The position numbers were made by a program, and so were the translations under genes. Shown piece by piece: positions 12,951 to 23,721 of a DNA stretch of 64,000 nt (position 1 is its first letter; the number at the start of each line of letters is the position of its first letter). The notes below the pieces were generated by a model that worked only from the letters and a program-made list of their open reading frames with translations, made no database searches and was not told where the DNA came from. The DNA comes from Aquila chrysaetos chrysaetos (taxonomy: Eukaryota; Chordata; Aves; Accipitriformes; Accipitridae): positions 8,441,276-8,505,275 of the forward strand of contig NC_044008.1 in assembly GCF_900496995.4 (NCBI RefSeq). The letters are read 5' to 3'.

Positions 12951-15900
12951 GTAAGGCGGGCGGGGGGGGCGGTGAGCGGCCCCGCTTTGCGGGGGAAGGG
13001 GAAAAAAACGCCGCCCGCAACGCAAAGGGGGACCCCCAAAACATCACCCCCCCCAAAACAACCCCTCCGACAAAATAAAACCCGGCAAAGGAAATGCAGC
13101 AGCGAGCTCCCCCCACCCTACCCCAACGTAAGTGCCCCCCCAATAATGAAGAACGTCGTTCCCCCCCCCCCAACGTAAACGCCCCCCAATAATGAAGAAC
13201 GTCCCCAGCTCCCCCCCGCAGGAATAACGGCAGCCCCCCCCCCCCCCCTCGCCCCAGGGCTCAGCAAACGCAGCGAGCACCGCAGGCAGCCGAACAAGCC
13301 AGCCCCCTAACAGCGAGGAACCTGCCAACAAATTTAAAAAAAAAACAAACAACAAACCAAAACATAAAATAAGAAAGAATATCCTCAGCTCCGTCATCCC
13401 CTCAAACCAGCATCAAAAAATCAGGAAAGCTGCACCCCCGTGGAGGCCCCCAAATTCCAAAAGAAAGAAGCCCTTCAAATTGGCAGAATTGTTAAAAAAA
13501 ACCCAAATAAAACAAAAACAAGCCCCTCCTGATCAGTGCCCCAAAACAAAAATAAGCCATCAAAAACTCCCCAAACAAACAAAAAACCCCCCAAATTTAA
13601 AAAAAAACCCCAAACACATCCCCAGAACAAATCCCCAAAGCGAGAACCCCTCCCCAAATAAAAAAGAAACTCCCCAAACACCCCTCCCTGCCCCCCCCCC
13701 CCCCAAGAAATAAACTTCCAAATAATCCCCCCCAAACCAAGCACACACCCCCCCCCCCCAGACCCCCAGCAGGGGCTCGGGGGACCCCCCAAGCAGGGCT
13801 GGGAAGGGGCTGGGGCTCAGGCCAAGGGGGGGTCACCCCGGCCAGGGTGCCCCATCCAGGCGCACGTGGCCCCGCAGCCCCCCCCCCCCCCCCCCCCAAA
13901 TCAGAGCCCAGGGCTGCAGCACCCCGAGCTGTAACTCACCCAATTTTTGGGGGTCTTTGCTGGGGATGGAGGGGGGGACACACTTGGTGGTCTCCTGGTA
14001 ATTCCGTTTTCTTCCTCGGCCGGGTGCGCGGCGGTGGCTGACGTGCACGGCAGTGACTCTTCAGGTGACGATCCCCCATAAGCCGCTCAGCCGGGCAGCT
14101 TTTCGGCAGGGTTCGGGGAGTGCTTTGGGGGGGCTGCCCTGGGGAGGGGGGTCCCCGATCCCTTGGGAATCGCGATAGGATAGCCGGCGGCGCGCGCCCC
14201 TTTCCAGCGGGGTGACGGCGGTTCGCGGCTTGGGGTTTGTCCCCTGGGAGGAGAGGTGATACCCGTCAACGTGCGCGTGGGTTTTGGAGGGGTGCAGGCT
14301 GAAATTGCGCTAAGTTATTCGCAAAAATATATAAAATGCATAATCCATCCCCCCCCCCCCAAATACTTGGAAATGCTGCTAAAATGATAATGTTTAATAA
14401 AAATATAAATAAAGTGATACCAGCCAAATTTAGGGGGAAAGCCAGAATGATGTGGGATAGGAGGAGGACAGGCGGGACCTCGGAGAGGATGAATTGAGGG
14501 GGGACGGCTCTCCCCCACCAGTGGGTGCCGGCCCTGATGGGGAGCGCTGGAGGCGAAGGGACCTTTGCCCGGTCCTCAGTCAGGTATTTTGGGAAGCTTC
14601 CAGGGATGGAGACTCCTGCGGACCGGGATGTGCCGTCAGAGCCAGGCAGCAATCCCGGCAGGCAAACCCCAAACTTTCCAGCCCAGGTCAAGCCTTCGAT
14701 CCCTGACCCCCCCGTCTCTTTCCGGCTGCAGCTCTGCTCGCAAAGGAGAGCGGTAAATTGTAAACATGGGATGCTAATTCCAGTTCCTGTGATCTGGTGA
14801 ATCCCAGATCCCGGCGATCCGGTGTCCTGCACATCACCCCCTGCCTGTCTCCTCTGGCTGGTTTTGGAACCCGTCGTACGGGACCAGCGGCGGCCGATGG
14901 TCTCTCCCTGCCGTACCCGTGTCCGAGGGACAAGGGATCGCCGTGCTGGCCCGGGGTGGTTTCCTCCGGGATTCAAAACTTTGCCTTAAAACGGGAACAG
15001 GTCTGCCAGGAGGAGCGCGTTTGCCCGTGCCCCGGCTCCGCTTTTGGGTCTCTTGCAAGCGATGGCCGGTGCCGGCAAACCGGGACCCTCCGCTTGGGCT
15101 GGCACGAGGCCGCAGGCAGGGGCAGTGCTCGTGCCCCAGGAAGCCCTGCACCCAAATCGGGGGTCCCGCACCCTTGCCGGCGGTTGCAGATGGATGTAGA
15201 GGTGGGGATGCCCTCTTCTTGCCTTCTTACGCTCTCCTGCTCTCCACGCTGGTGGCTTTGGGGCTAAAGCCGCCCCGTGGGGACGAGAGAGGCGGGCAGC
15301 AGCATCGGCCTCCCTCCCCTGCCACGGTCCGGCTGCTCCTGCCAAGCTCGCCCTCCCGTGCCGGGCTCCCGAGCGGAGATCGGGGGCAAAGCTGGTACCA
15401 GAGAAGTCCCTGGTGGGAAGGGGGAGTGACAACACGATGCCGGTGGATGCCAAGCGCTGTGGATTCAGCTGTGGTTACCAGGGAGGCAGCGCTGGCAGCG
15501 AGCGGGTATGAGATGACACAAAGCAAAGGCACGAGCGGTAAGGTGGCGAAGAGGAGACGGAGCGTCGCAGATGCAGGACTTCTTAGGAAAGAGGTTGAAA
15601 GTAGAAGCTGCTTGGGTTCCTCCGTGACGGGAGCATTTAAATATAAGCGGGTGGGTGTTAATTGCTGTGGGTTGGAAGCGGAAGGCAATAGGAAGAGGCT
15701 GAGGAGCTCCAGATGGGAATGAGGAGCCTTCGAGGGCACAACAGCGCGTCCCCGTGTCTTGCAGCGGGAGGGTGGCCAGCGTGGTCCTGAGCGCAGCTCT
15801 TCTCGTGTATAGCATATACTGTCTGCTATTCCACGTAGTTCAATCTGGCACTAGATTAAGGTATCCCCTATGGCTGCAACGGGCTGCAATTGCTGCCGAC

Positions 15901-18900
15901 CATCTGGACTTGCTGATGTAAGGCATAAAAATGGCTTTTCTGTCATGCCTGCAGAGATGCCACCAGGTACCCACCTCCCAGGGGACCAGCCCGTTCCCCT
16001 GTCCTGGCCGAGCCTCTGCCAGGAGCTTGTTCCCTGTGGGCTCAGCCTGCAAGCCGCTAACTTGAGGATGCAAGGTGCCGAGCTGGAAGGAGGCAAAGAG
16101 CAAAGCTCTTGCTCTCTCAAAGCCCGTGGTGCGGGCGCAGTTGTGCAGATACACCCTCGGTCCTGCCTCAGTTTCCCTGTTGCTCAAAGTAACCCTGACC
16201 CAGGTCCCGAAGGATCCTGGATTGTGCCCTCCCGCTTTGCGAGGGCTTGATGCTTCCTGACCTCGTCTCCCTTTCCCACAGCCAGCTGGAGGGAGACCTG
16301 CACCGCAGCAGCTCACTGGGAACAGCCCAGTGCCTCCAGCCCCTGCAACACCCTCCCTGGAGTAGGAGGAGAGGGCAGAAACCCCTCCTGTTTCGAAATG
16401 CAGCTTGTGCAACGCTGAAACATGGAATTCATTGCCTGTCTGGCGAACAGCTCGCTACGTCTCGGCTGCTGGCTAGCTGAACGGGGATCCCCGTCAGCGC
16501 ATCGCGCGCTGCCGGGCTGTATCAGAAGTTGGTGTCCGTGTGTGAGCACCCTGAGCTGGTGTAGGTGATCTCCAGCAGCCTGCATGCTCACTGTTTTGGT
16601 GAGCTTTTTTGCTGCTGCTCCTTCTTTTTTTGTACTCTAGCAGCTATCACAATATGTAGTGATCCTGGAGAAAAGTCCTCCCTGAATCAGCTGTGCTGGG
16701 TGCAAGAGCTGGCGGTGCCAGCTGGGTGACATGACTTTTAGGACACGTGGCTCATCACAGCCCGTTTCTGCGTGCCCGGTATCCACAAGCGTCTGCCTGG
16801 GCTGGGCCGCATGCTCGGACACGGCGCGGAGGTGAAAGGCTCCGTCATCCCCAATCCCTTTAGCCGTCTTGGCCTCTGCTTGTGTATTTTTAACCTTTTT
16901 GCTGTGCTAAGCTGCCTGGGGCTGAAGTGTCAGCGGGCACCGGGGAATACAGCCTCTTGCCACTTTGCCAAGCCTGGGATTTCAGGATCAGTGGCTCTAA
17001 TCCCCGGATCCTGAAATACCTCCTTCTGCCGGCGGCGCATTTGGAAAATTTTAGTGACCGTGGGTTTAACCGCGGGGAAGGGGATGCCCTGACCCCCAGG
17101 GACTGGCTGCCACGCGGCAAAGCCACGCTGCTGCCGGCATCCGTACCCGATCCGGCTGTCGCCGTGATGCCCGTCTCTCGGCAGCATGAGATGAGAGGTC
17201 CCCGTGCCGGGGGGACGCTCCCTCCCGCACCCCGTAAAACAGGCAGAGAGAAATGCTCCGCAGTCACTGCCGAGTCCGACCCCCTCGTTTTCTCCTGGCA
17301 GACCGGTCTCTGTCTTGGCAAAACGGGTAGATTCTCCCCATCTCAAAACAGCCACCCTCCAAGTCTCTAGTTAATTAGGAGAAACCTAATCATGGCTGAG
17401 TTTCTGGATGGTGTATCCTGTCCGTAGGTATGCGACCGTGTGTCCGTCCCTCCGAGGCTCTCTGCGGAGAGCCAGCTGTGGCTGTGTGCTCGCCGGGTTA
17501 GCTGGACAGGACGGCGACCCACCGCTGCTCTGCAGCCGGCTCCTCGGCTTTCCCTCCCCTTCCTCCGCTGTTCAAAACCCATCTCCCCATGGCACAAAGG
17601 GAGAAAGGATCCAGCCGCTCACCTCCTGCCACTCCTTTTGTCCCTGGGGAGCCGAGGCCGAATGCAAACTCTGGTCCCCCCCCCGCCCCATAAAATTGCC
17701 TTGGTCGGCTCAGCCAGGTGTGCAGGGCAAGGGCAGAGCAAAACTGCCATCCTCTCCCGATATCGGAGTTGCTTTAGGGGCCAAGGACCCCTCTGCGTAC
17801 TGTCTAGATTCAAGTTAGCTTTGAGTTCTTTAATTAATTTATTTTAGCTCAGGCAGAGGAGTCCGGCCGAGCTGTCGCGATACGCTCTCGCGGAGGTAGC
17901 GTGCTTGCATTTCACCCCATTGCAGCTGTTATTTGCCTGGAGTTACTTCTTAGCTCATTTTTTGGGGTTGGTGGGGGGTGCCTCGTAGATGGCCCCCAGA
18001 GGCTGCTCTTGAATCGCTGACACTGCGTGCGGGAACGCCGGTGAGGAGAAGGGGCTCGTGCCTGGCTGGCGAGGACCCTGCGCAGCGGGTGTCGGTGACG
18101 ATTTCCTATGGAGGTGGGTCGCTTCCCACTGCTGCAGCCACCGCTGTTTTATGTAGAGGAGCTGGGGACTAATAGGAGAGGTTTTGGAGAGTCTGCTTGC
18201 TGTGGTCCTTTCCCTTGGGGATGAACACGACCGGAGCACAGCACCTGCGTGTTACTGAACCGCAAGCTCCAGCGAGCCTTAGGCCAGGGCTGGTGCTCTC
18301 CTGCAAGAGCATGCTTTGCTCTCTGCCTCCTCTTTGCTCTCTGTTTTCTCCTCCTGCCCCGCCGCTGCCATGCGTTACTTCTTCATGACCTGGGGCTTCT
18401 CCTTCTGCAAGTCGTCTTCCAAAATGTAATGCTAGGAGGGAAGAAGGGTGCAAGACCAGGGGGAGGGAAACTTGGGTTGCCCTGCCTGTTGGCTGGGATG
18501 TCTTGGGCAAGCTGCTTTCACTGCTCAAACTCTTTTCTCACTTTCCTTTAACCATACCTCTTCAATGACTCTCAGTATAATTAATTGAAGCTCTAGGGCT
18601 TTTCTCTCTGCACATCTTTTCTGCTGTAGCTGTTCTTGTAGCATTTTATTTAGGGAGCCATCCGTCTGAGGTGTTATACCTGACTCTGTACAACCCAGTC
18701 TGACTTTGGTGATAGATGTTTATACTCAGAGCAGCACCACGAAGAAAGGGAGGAGGCAGGTATTCCAGCAGGGATGGGAATGTTCTCCTTTTGCATCAAG
18801 TTGTTTCTTACTCCAGCGAGTGCATCAGTATGGGGTCCTGCCCTGGGTGCTCTGAGCCCACGGTCACGCAGCCCAGTGTCACTGCTGGTCCCTGCCCCTG

Positions 18901-21900
18901 TGCCATCTGGGGTGGGACTGCGATGCTGACACTGAGGGATACCTCTCCCCAGGTGCAAAAATGTTGCCTCCTCCCAGCCAAGTGTTTTATACTGATGGGG
19001 AGCAGCAGAAAGAAGCAGGGCGGGGAATACCTGTCCATCCAAGCAGGGCCATCCTGAGGCATGTTCAGGTCTGCTGGTGTTATGGGGGAACATTTGGGGT
19101 GCAGGGAACACTTCACCTCCTTGCCAGCAGCCCAAAAATTCCCACCTAAGACACTATCAAGCTATTCATTCTCAGGCACTGAGGCTAAATAAACTTTTCC
19201 TGACAAGCTCCATCTGTGCACTCCCACTTTTTAAATTTTTTTTAAAAAGGATTTACACCCCTGTAATCGATTAGGACATAGTGAAGAAGGCGACTGCAAA
19301 TGAGCAAACCTGCTGCACAAGGACTTGGTCAGTACAACCTCCCTGAGGTCCATGGAGTCAGAAGAAGGGAAACCTTCCTGCATGGCAGGGCTGACCAGGG
19401 AGCCTTGAGGGTGCTGCTGGGTGTGCTGGGGATAACGTGGGTCCTGGCTGATGCGGTGCTCTGGGTGTTGTTGGTTACCTGTCTGGTTTATGTGTTTTTT
19501 GGGGGGTTTTTTGGGGCAAGGTTTGTGTGTAACTGTCCTCTCTTTTCTTCAGGACAGAGTCATCAATCTAGTTGTTGGCGGCTTAACGTCCTTGCTGCTT
19601 GTAGTAAGTATCTCCCATCCCGTCCCATGTTTCGTGCCTCCCTTAGGTGACAGGGTGAAAATCGGAGTTCCTCCCCAAAATGGGTGGCAAAACTTCACTG
19701 ACCTAAGAGGCTGTAGTTTAGGGCCTGGGTAGTCACTTTGGGGCGCATCTGTCTTTTGAAACTCTTTGACAACAGGAGAAGGAGAATACCTTTCTTCAAG
19801 CTGCGTTTTAAGATCTAGTTGTGCAACAAAAAGCCCCAAGTCCATGGGCAGATTGTCCATCCTGGCTGAACGTGAGGCTGGGTGAGATGACAAAGTGCTT
19901 ATGACCCAGGGGAATGTCTTTGCTTCTCTTTACTTCCTTCTATTTATGATTTCTTTCCCTCTATTTATGGCTTATAGAAGTTTTTCCAAAGTTTGTCACT
20001 TTGTCTCGAGTTATGCTTTCCCCAAGCTTTAAAAGACAAACGCAACGCCATCGTGACTGGAGAGCAGCAGTTCTGCGGTCCATGGCGGCAGCATCGTTTG
20101 CGAGCCGAGGTGCAGGGAAGCAGTAGGGAAAGCCAAGGTGCCAGCTGGTGGAAAGCTTGGCTGAAGGGATGCTCCTACACGGGCAGCATGCACCCCCGTG
20201 CCTGCTGGCTTTATGGGTACTTGCAGGATGGTTTCCAGCAACAAGCCAGTGTAGCAAAGCTTTTATTGGTGGTTTTTTTTTTTTTTTTTTCAGCCCTCTT
20301 AAGTCTGCAGTTGCATCAAAACGTTTCTCCTCCAGAATTTTCCATTTCCCTCCAGCTCTTCACAGGGTGGGAGTTAAAGAGCAGGGAGGGGGGTACAGAA
20401 CTGGATGCGAGTGCTGCGGTACACCAGCCTTCGGGGCAATTCTCTTCTCATTGCAGCTGTGACGGCAGGCGAGAGCAGTCTTCATCTTTGTTTTCCTCCA
20501 TACAGGTCACTCTAATCAGTGCTTTTGTCTTCCCGCAACTACCTCCAAAACCTGTGAATATATTTTTTGCTTTCTGCATCTCCTTGTGTTGCATTTCTGC
20601 TGGCATACTTGTAAGTACCGCCACATTTGCCGTGCGAGCTTTTGAGTCTATGACTGAGGATGAAGTCTGAATAAAATCTACTTTATGTGGTGCTGCCTTC
20701 TTTTTTACACTTTCCTAGAAAAGCTTTCCTGCCTCTATAAAACAAGTTGACAATGAAAGACTAGTGACCAGTTTTGTATTTGCTGCAGAGTAAGCGTGTG
20801 AACTAAGCCAACTTCTGCAGACCAGCTGTGATGCAAGACTTGTCACCTCTGTGACAATGCCACCCGTAGCTGCCAGTGGAGATGTGAAATAGGAGACTGG
20901 GGAGCAGAGCAGTGAGATGGGAAAGCAGAGATGGATTGTGCTGCAGAAGACCAGGCTGGAGCAAAACACTTGAAGTGGGGGGGCCAGCCAGGCACTTGCA
21001 GAAGTCAGTGACTTCTCAGGCCCAGGGGATGAGTTACAGTGGCAGGAATCTACAGCAGGTGGCATTTCACTGGGGTAGTAGCAAGAGGTTCCTCTACTCA
21101 ACAGTTGTGGCACCCCAGGAGAGTTGGTCCAAACTGTTGCCAAAGGGAACTGGCAGGTCAGAGTTCACAGAATCACAGCATAGTTTGGGTTGGAAGGGAC
21201 CTTCAAAGAGCATCTAGTCCAACGCCCCTGCCATGGGCAGGGATATCAGCAGCTCCTTCCTCTGCTGTACCTTTGCATACTTGGAGCATTCTCCTTCTTC
21301 CAGCTGTGACCTGGAGCGGTCAGAGCCCTGAGCCCCTGACCCTCACTGCTGGGAAGGTGCTCTGCGCTGCCTGGTCAGTACCAGTTTCTGGTTCTATGGC
21401 TGCTAGCCATGACTCTGCCCAAGATCAATTATGTAGTGCAAAACCTGACAATTGTCCTCATCAACCAGGGTGTAGCCAGTTTTGAGTGTTAAAAAAAAAA
21501 ACACCTAACCCCCCCACCCTCTTCAACAAAGCTGACAAGACAACCCATGTCTTCACAGATAACCTGGCACCCTAGTTTCACAAACAAACAGCCTTGTTTG
21601 GGGGAGAAACACCCTGCCAAATTCTTGTTTGTGTATTCTACAAGCATGCTAAGAAAGCAGGTGGTATTTCTTAATTGTTAAGAAAATCAGCTGAACTCTA
21701 CACCTAGTCTCCTCCAGTCAGATGAAGCTGGGTTGTTTTCCAGAAAAAAAAAAAAAAAAAAAGGTCTAGAAGGTGCCAGGTCAGTTACCATAGAAAGTTT
21801 CCTCAGAAGTACCTGGCATTGTAAAGTAATACAACCTCCTTCTCTCTTCTAGATCTACTGGTATCGACAAGGAGACCTGGAACCTAAATTTAGGAACCTA

Positions 21901-21975
21901 ATTTACTATATATTATTTTCTATCGTCATGTTATGTATATGTGCCAACCTGTACTTCCATGAAGTGGGTAAATGA
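12873..21975 (+). CDS. TMEM243: TMEM243, transmembrane protein 243 (4 coding exons, spliced)
   Basis: Joined coding exons are 12,873-12,950, 19,553-19,603, 20,506-20,610 and 21,853-21,975, giving 118 residues, the same length as human TMEM243 (formerly C7orf23/MM-TRAG). All introns start GT and end AG, and all are phase 0. The protein begins MEGFAARGYGTGG and ends CANLYFHEVGK, nearly identical to the mammalian protein. Three hydrophobic spans are visible at about residues 30-52, 60-82 and 94-113, split by the PQLPPKP loop and the RQGDLEPKFRN loop, so it is a small multi-pass membrane protein. Its molecular role is poorly known; the older name reflects a reported link to multidrug resistance. 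The ATG at 12,873 has a strong context (GCGCCATGG), but an in-frame upstream ATG exists at 12,825. The gene converges on DMTF1. Confidence 0.95.
13000..13780. repeat. A/C-dominated, poly(C)-rich asymmetric tract
   Basis: The + strand is mostly A and C here, with stretches nearly free of G and T (about 13,490-13,740). C runs include 13,161-13,171 (11), 13,234-13,248 (15), 13,691-13,704 (14) and 13,748-13,760 (13). A 20-C run follows at 13,878-13,897 and a 12-C run at 14,349-14,360. The - strand therefore carries many G runs able to form quadruplexes. Confidence 0.85.
13124..13205. repeat. Tandem duplication, period 47 bp
   Basis: The block CAACGTAA, then a C run, then AATAATGAAGAACGTC begins at 13,124 and recurs 47 bp later (AACGTA at 13,125 and at 13,172). 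The copies differ mainly in C-run length and by a two-base change after AACGTAA. It is a recent-looking local duplication within the poly(C)-rich tract. Confidence 0.85.
16979..17017. repeat. Perfect 11-bp inverted repeat, 17-nt loop
   Basis: ATTTCAGGATC at 16,979-16,989 pairs with GATCCTGAAAT at 17,007-17,017. It lies in the CpG-rich part of TMEM243 intron 1. It could form a hairpin in RNA from either strand; no known family was recognised. Confidence 0.7.
19553..19603 (+). CDS. TMEM243: TMEM243 coding exon 2
   Basis: A 51-bp exon encoding residues 27-43 (DRVINLVVGG through SLLLV), the first half of hydrophobic segment 1. The acceptor TTTTCTTCAG| and donor GTA|GTAAGT both match consensus. 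Compared with human, the hydrophobic tail reads LLLVV rather than LLILV, a conservative change. Confidence 0.95.
19604..20505 (+). other. TMEM243: TMEM243 intron 2
   Basis: A 902-bp intron. A run of 18 T (20,273-20,290) is the only notable simple sequence. No transposon or extra exon was recognised. Confidence 0.85.
20506..20610 (+). CDS. TMEM243: TMEM243 coding exon 3
   Basis: A 105-bp exon for residues 44-78. It completes hydrophobic segment 1, gives the proline-rich loop PQLPPKP (53-59) and most of segment 2 (NIFFAFCISLCCISAGIL). The acceptor is CATACAG| and the donor CTT|GTAAGT. The loop is the most conserved part against the mammalian sequence. The CC pair in segment 2 replaces the SS seen in human. 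Confidence 0.95.
20611..21852 (+). other. TMEM243: TMEM243 intron 3
   Basis: A 1,242-bp intron holding the short CR1 3'-end fragment at 21,165-21,246 and an A19 run at 21,744-21,762, about 90 bp before the acceptor. Nothing else was recognised. Confidence 0.85.
21165..21246 (-). mobile_element. CR1 LINE 3'-end fragment, antisense
   Basis: TCACAGAATCACAGCATAG, then GGGTTGGAAGGGACCTTC and CATCTAGTCCAACGCCCCTG, is the textbook reverse complement of the avian CR1 3' terminus, including the degenerate ATTCTGTGA terminal repeat. Only about 80 bp remain, a typical severely 5'-truncated insertion. It sits in TMEM243 intron 3, opposite in sense to that gene. Confidence 0.9.
21853..21975 (+). CDS. TMEM243: TMEM243 coding exon 4 and stop
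   Basis: Encodes residues 79-118 (IYWYRQGDLEPKF to YFHEVGK) and the TGA stop at 21,973-21,975. The acceptor is CTTCTAG|. It carries the conserved charged loop RQGDLEPKFRN and the last hydrophobic segment (about 94-113). The C-terminus HEVGK matches human HDVGR in length and character. Confidence 0.95.
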   Translation: MYWYRQGDLEPKFRNLIYYILFSIVMLCICANLYFHEVGK

Positions 21976-22366
21976 TGGACATTGGGAATACCCAGCGATG
22001 ACGCTGCTGTGTCAGACAGACTGCTATCAGCTCAGCTCTCGGCTCTACCCGAGATATTTAAGTGAGGACAGTCAGCATGAGAGGAAAGAAGTGGGTTGTG
22101 CAAGGATAAAACAGTACATGATTTTCATGTAAATGTATATGTAATGTCCCTCTTGTTGGGGAGAATTATTGCCATAAGACGTGACATTCTGCTTTTTTTT
22201 GAAGAGCTACTGTTGCACTTAATGAACATTCCAGTTGTACTGATGTTTCAGAATGGCACAAGCTTTTTCATTTTGGAAAAAACTGCATTTTTTATTACTG
22301 TACATATAAACTGCAGCATTGCAAGGATCTGTAGCAGTATAAATAAATGGCATCTTACAGTTACGT
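21976..22366 (+). other. TMEM243: TMEM243 3' UTR
   Basis: About 390 bp after the stop, ending shortly past the AATAAA at 22,342-22,347. It is A/T-rich, as is normal for a 3' UTR. The end coordinate is an estimate (10-30 nt after the signal). Confidence 0.7.
22342..22347 (+). terminator. TMEM243: TMEM243 poly(A) signal AATAAA
   Basis: A canonical AATAAA inside GTATAAATAAATGG. It is the only canonical + strand signal I noticed between the stop codon and the opposing DMTF1 signal. Cleavage is expected near 22,357-22,377. Confidence 0.8.
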
Positions 22367-23611
22367 AAGACAAATACTCTTTATTTTGTTTAAACTGAAT
22401 ATACAATTATTTCTGTTCCCTAGGCAACCATTTAAAACTACAACTTATTTTTCACATTAACAAAACCACAGACTGAAAAAGACCAACTCTTGATTATGAA
22501 GAGCTAATTACCGAAATAAATAAAATAATTTATACATGAGTCTTTAGTTTCTATAGCTTTTTCTCTCAATTCCTAACTAACAGGCTGCTGCTCAGCCTAG
22601 TGTCTGTTTCAAACCCTTGAATGTAGGAATTAATTGGCTTCCTTTGCCTTGGGGCCCTATGCCCAAATTCTCACAGAGCTATTTCTCCAAGACTTTGCCA
22701 CCTCCACACCACCCCCCATCTACTAACTTGCTGCATAAATCACCTCTGGAGAGGTGGCAGATAGTGTCATGTAAACAATGAGAGAGACAAATGTTCCAGC
22801 CTACTCACAGCAATCTTCAAAGAAGTTACAAGCTTGTGGGGGGAGGCTGGTGGGTCCCAGTAGCTTCCCTTTCTCATAGCCCTTCCCTTTTTATTCAGCT
22901 TGCTGTAGTGATGAAGAAAAAAAAAAAAAAATTTCCACAAGTGATCTCTCTGAACTCTGTCCGTTGCCAGCAACGGACTCCAGGAACAAGCAGACCAGGC
23001 AAGTCCCGTAAGCATCTGTGTCTTCTTCCTATGCCGTAGACGTACTGATAAGCCAGATGAGATGGGAATACAGACCATTTCTTCATGATGCTGCCCATGC
23101 TCCCTCCCTGAAGTCTTTGATGGAATACATTTCTTCCTGAAATGCAACAGTCTCTCTTACTCCGTGTATTACAAGAGTCAGTAAGTGCAGAAATCCTCAC
23201 CCATTCTTCATGAAACATGTGCAAACTAATTCTTGCTGTGGCACTAAGAGGCTACAGTCCACAGTCCTTGACTTCTGTCCAGTTTTCCAGCTGTGCAGTT
23301 CAGCACACCAGTAACAAGTCAGATCAGAACTGACCATGTGGATCCTAGCAGTGAGCACTGCAACAGAGGTTCTTTAAAACACTGAAACACCCCAGCTGAG
23401 ACGGAGTACATCAGGCTTCGGTTGGCTGCTCTGTAACCCTTTACAAATGAGGTAATAGCCTGAGCAGAGAAAGTGCACTGTAGTCATTTCAAACTGGAAG
23501 TTTCTGATTAAAGATACGGACTGACTGCTTTCTTTGGAACTGTGGCACAGGGTTGTAACTAATTTCATAATGCAAACATGGTCAATAGAAAATGGACATG
23601 ATTACTGCTTC
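22365..23611 (-). other. DMTF1: DMTF1 3' UTR
   Basis: About 1.25 kb between the DMTF1 stop codon and the distal poly(A) signal, without a recognised repeat apart from short A runs (22,917-22,931). A possible proximal signal lies at 22,890-22,895. The end is estimated from the signal position. Confidence 0.65.
22380..22385 (-). terminator. DMTF1: DMTF1 distal poly(A) signal (AATAAA on - strand)
   Basis: TTTATT on the + strand reads AATAAA on the - strand. Cleavage would fall about 22,350-22,370, overlapping the TMEM243 end. A second AATAAA on the - strand at 22,890-22,895 could serve as a proximal site and give a 3' UTR shorter by about 500 nt. Confidence 0.65.
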
Positions 23612-23721
23612 TCAGTGACAGCTCACTAAATCTTCAACATCCTTTGAATCTTCCGAGTCAGGACTGCCCAACGATGAGCCAATAATGTGTGACCCATCTC
23701 CGTGATGCTGTAGGATAGGAT
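23612..23721 (-). CDS. DMTF1: DMTF1 coding exon 16 and stop
   Basis: Encodes residues 734 (split) to 769, DPILQHHGDGSHIIGSSLG through the C-terminus DLVSCH, with TGA at 23,612-23,614. The acceptor is CTTGACAG|AT. It is close to the human C-terminus (DLVNCH). Confidence 0.94.

Larger units (their letters stand above)
12951..19552 (+). other. TMEM243: TMEM243 intron 1 (6.6 kb), CpG-rich with A/C-skewed start
   Basis: The first 750 bp (about 13,000-13,780) are dominated by A and C on the + strand, with many C homopolymers. From about 14,050 to 17,900 the DNA stays unusually G/C- and CpG-rich for an intron, with long but unconvincing open frames on both strands. An 11-bp perfect inverted repeat lies at 16,979-17,017. 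From about 18,500 the composition becomes ordinary. No extra coding exon was recognised. An alternative promoter or a non-coding RNA in the CpG-rich part is possible but not shown. Confidence 0.75.

Noticed and set aside
12694-13792. Gly- or Pro-rich open frames around TMEM243 exon 1
   Set aside because: They are translations of poly(C)/poly(G) tracts in other frames. Only the 26 codons at 12,873-12,950, plus the possible upstream in-frame ATG, make sense.
14266-15815. Overlapping open frames of 116-267 codons on both strands in TMEM243 intron 1
   Set aside because: They lie in CpG-rich DNA, overlap each other in several frames and have no recognisable motif or splice support.
16150-16190. 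TGCCTCAGTTTCCCTGTTGCTC resembling the MIR core
   Set aside because: The resemblance stops after about 15 bases and neither flank matches, so it is probably chance.
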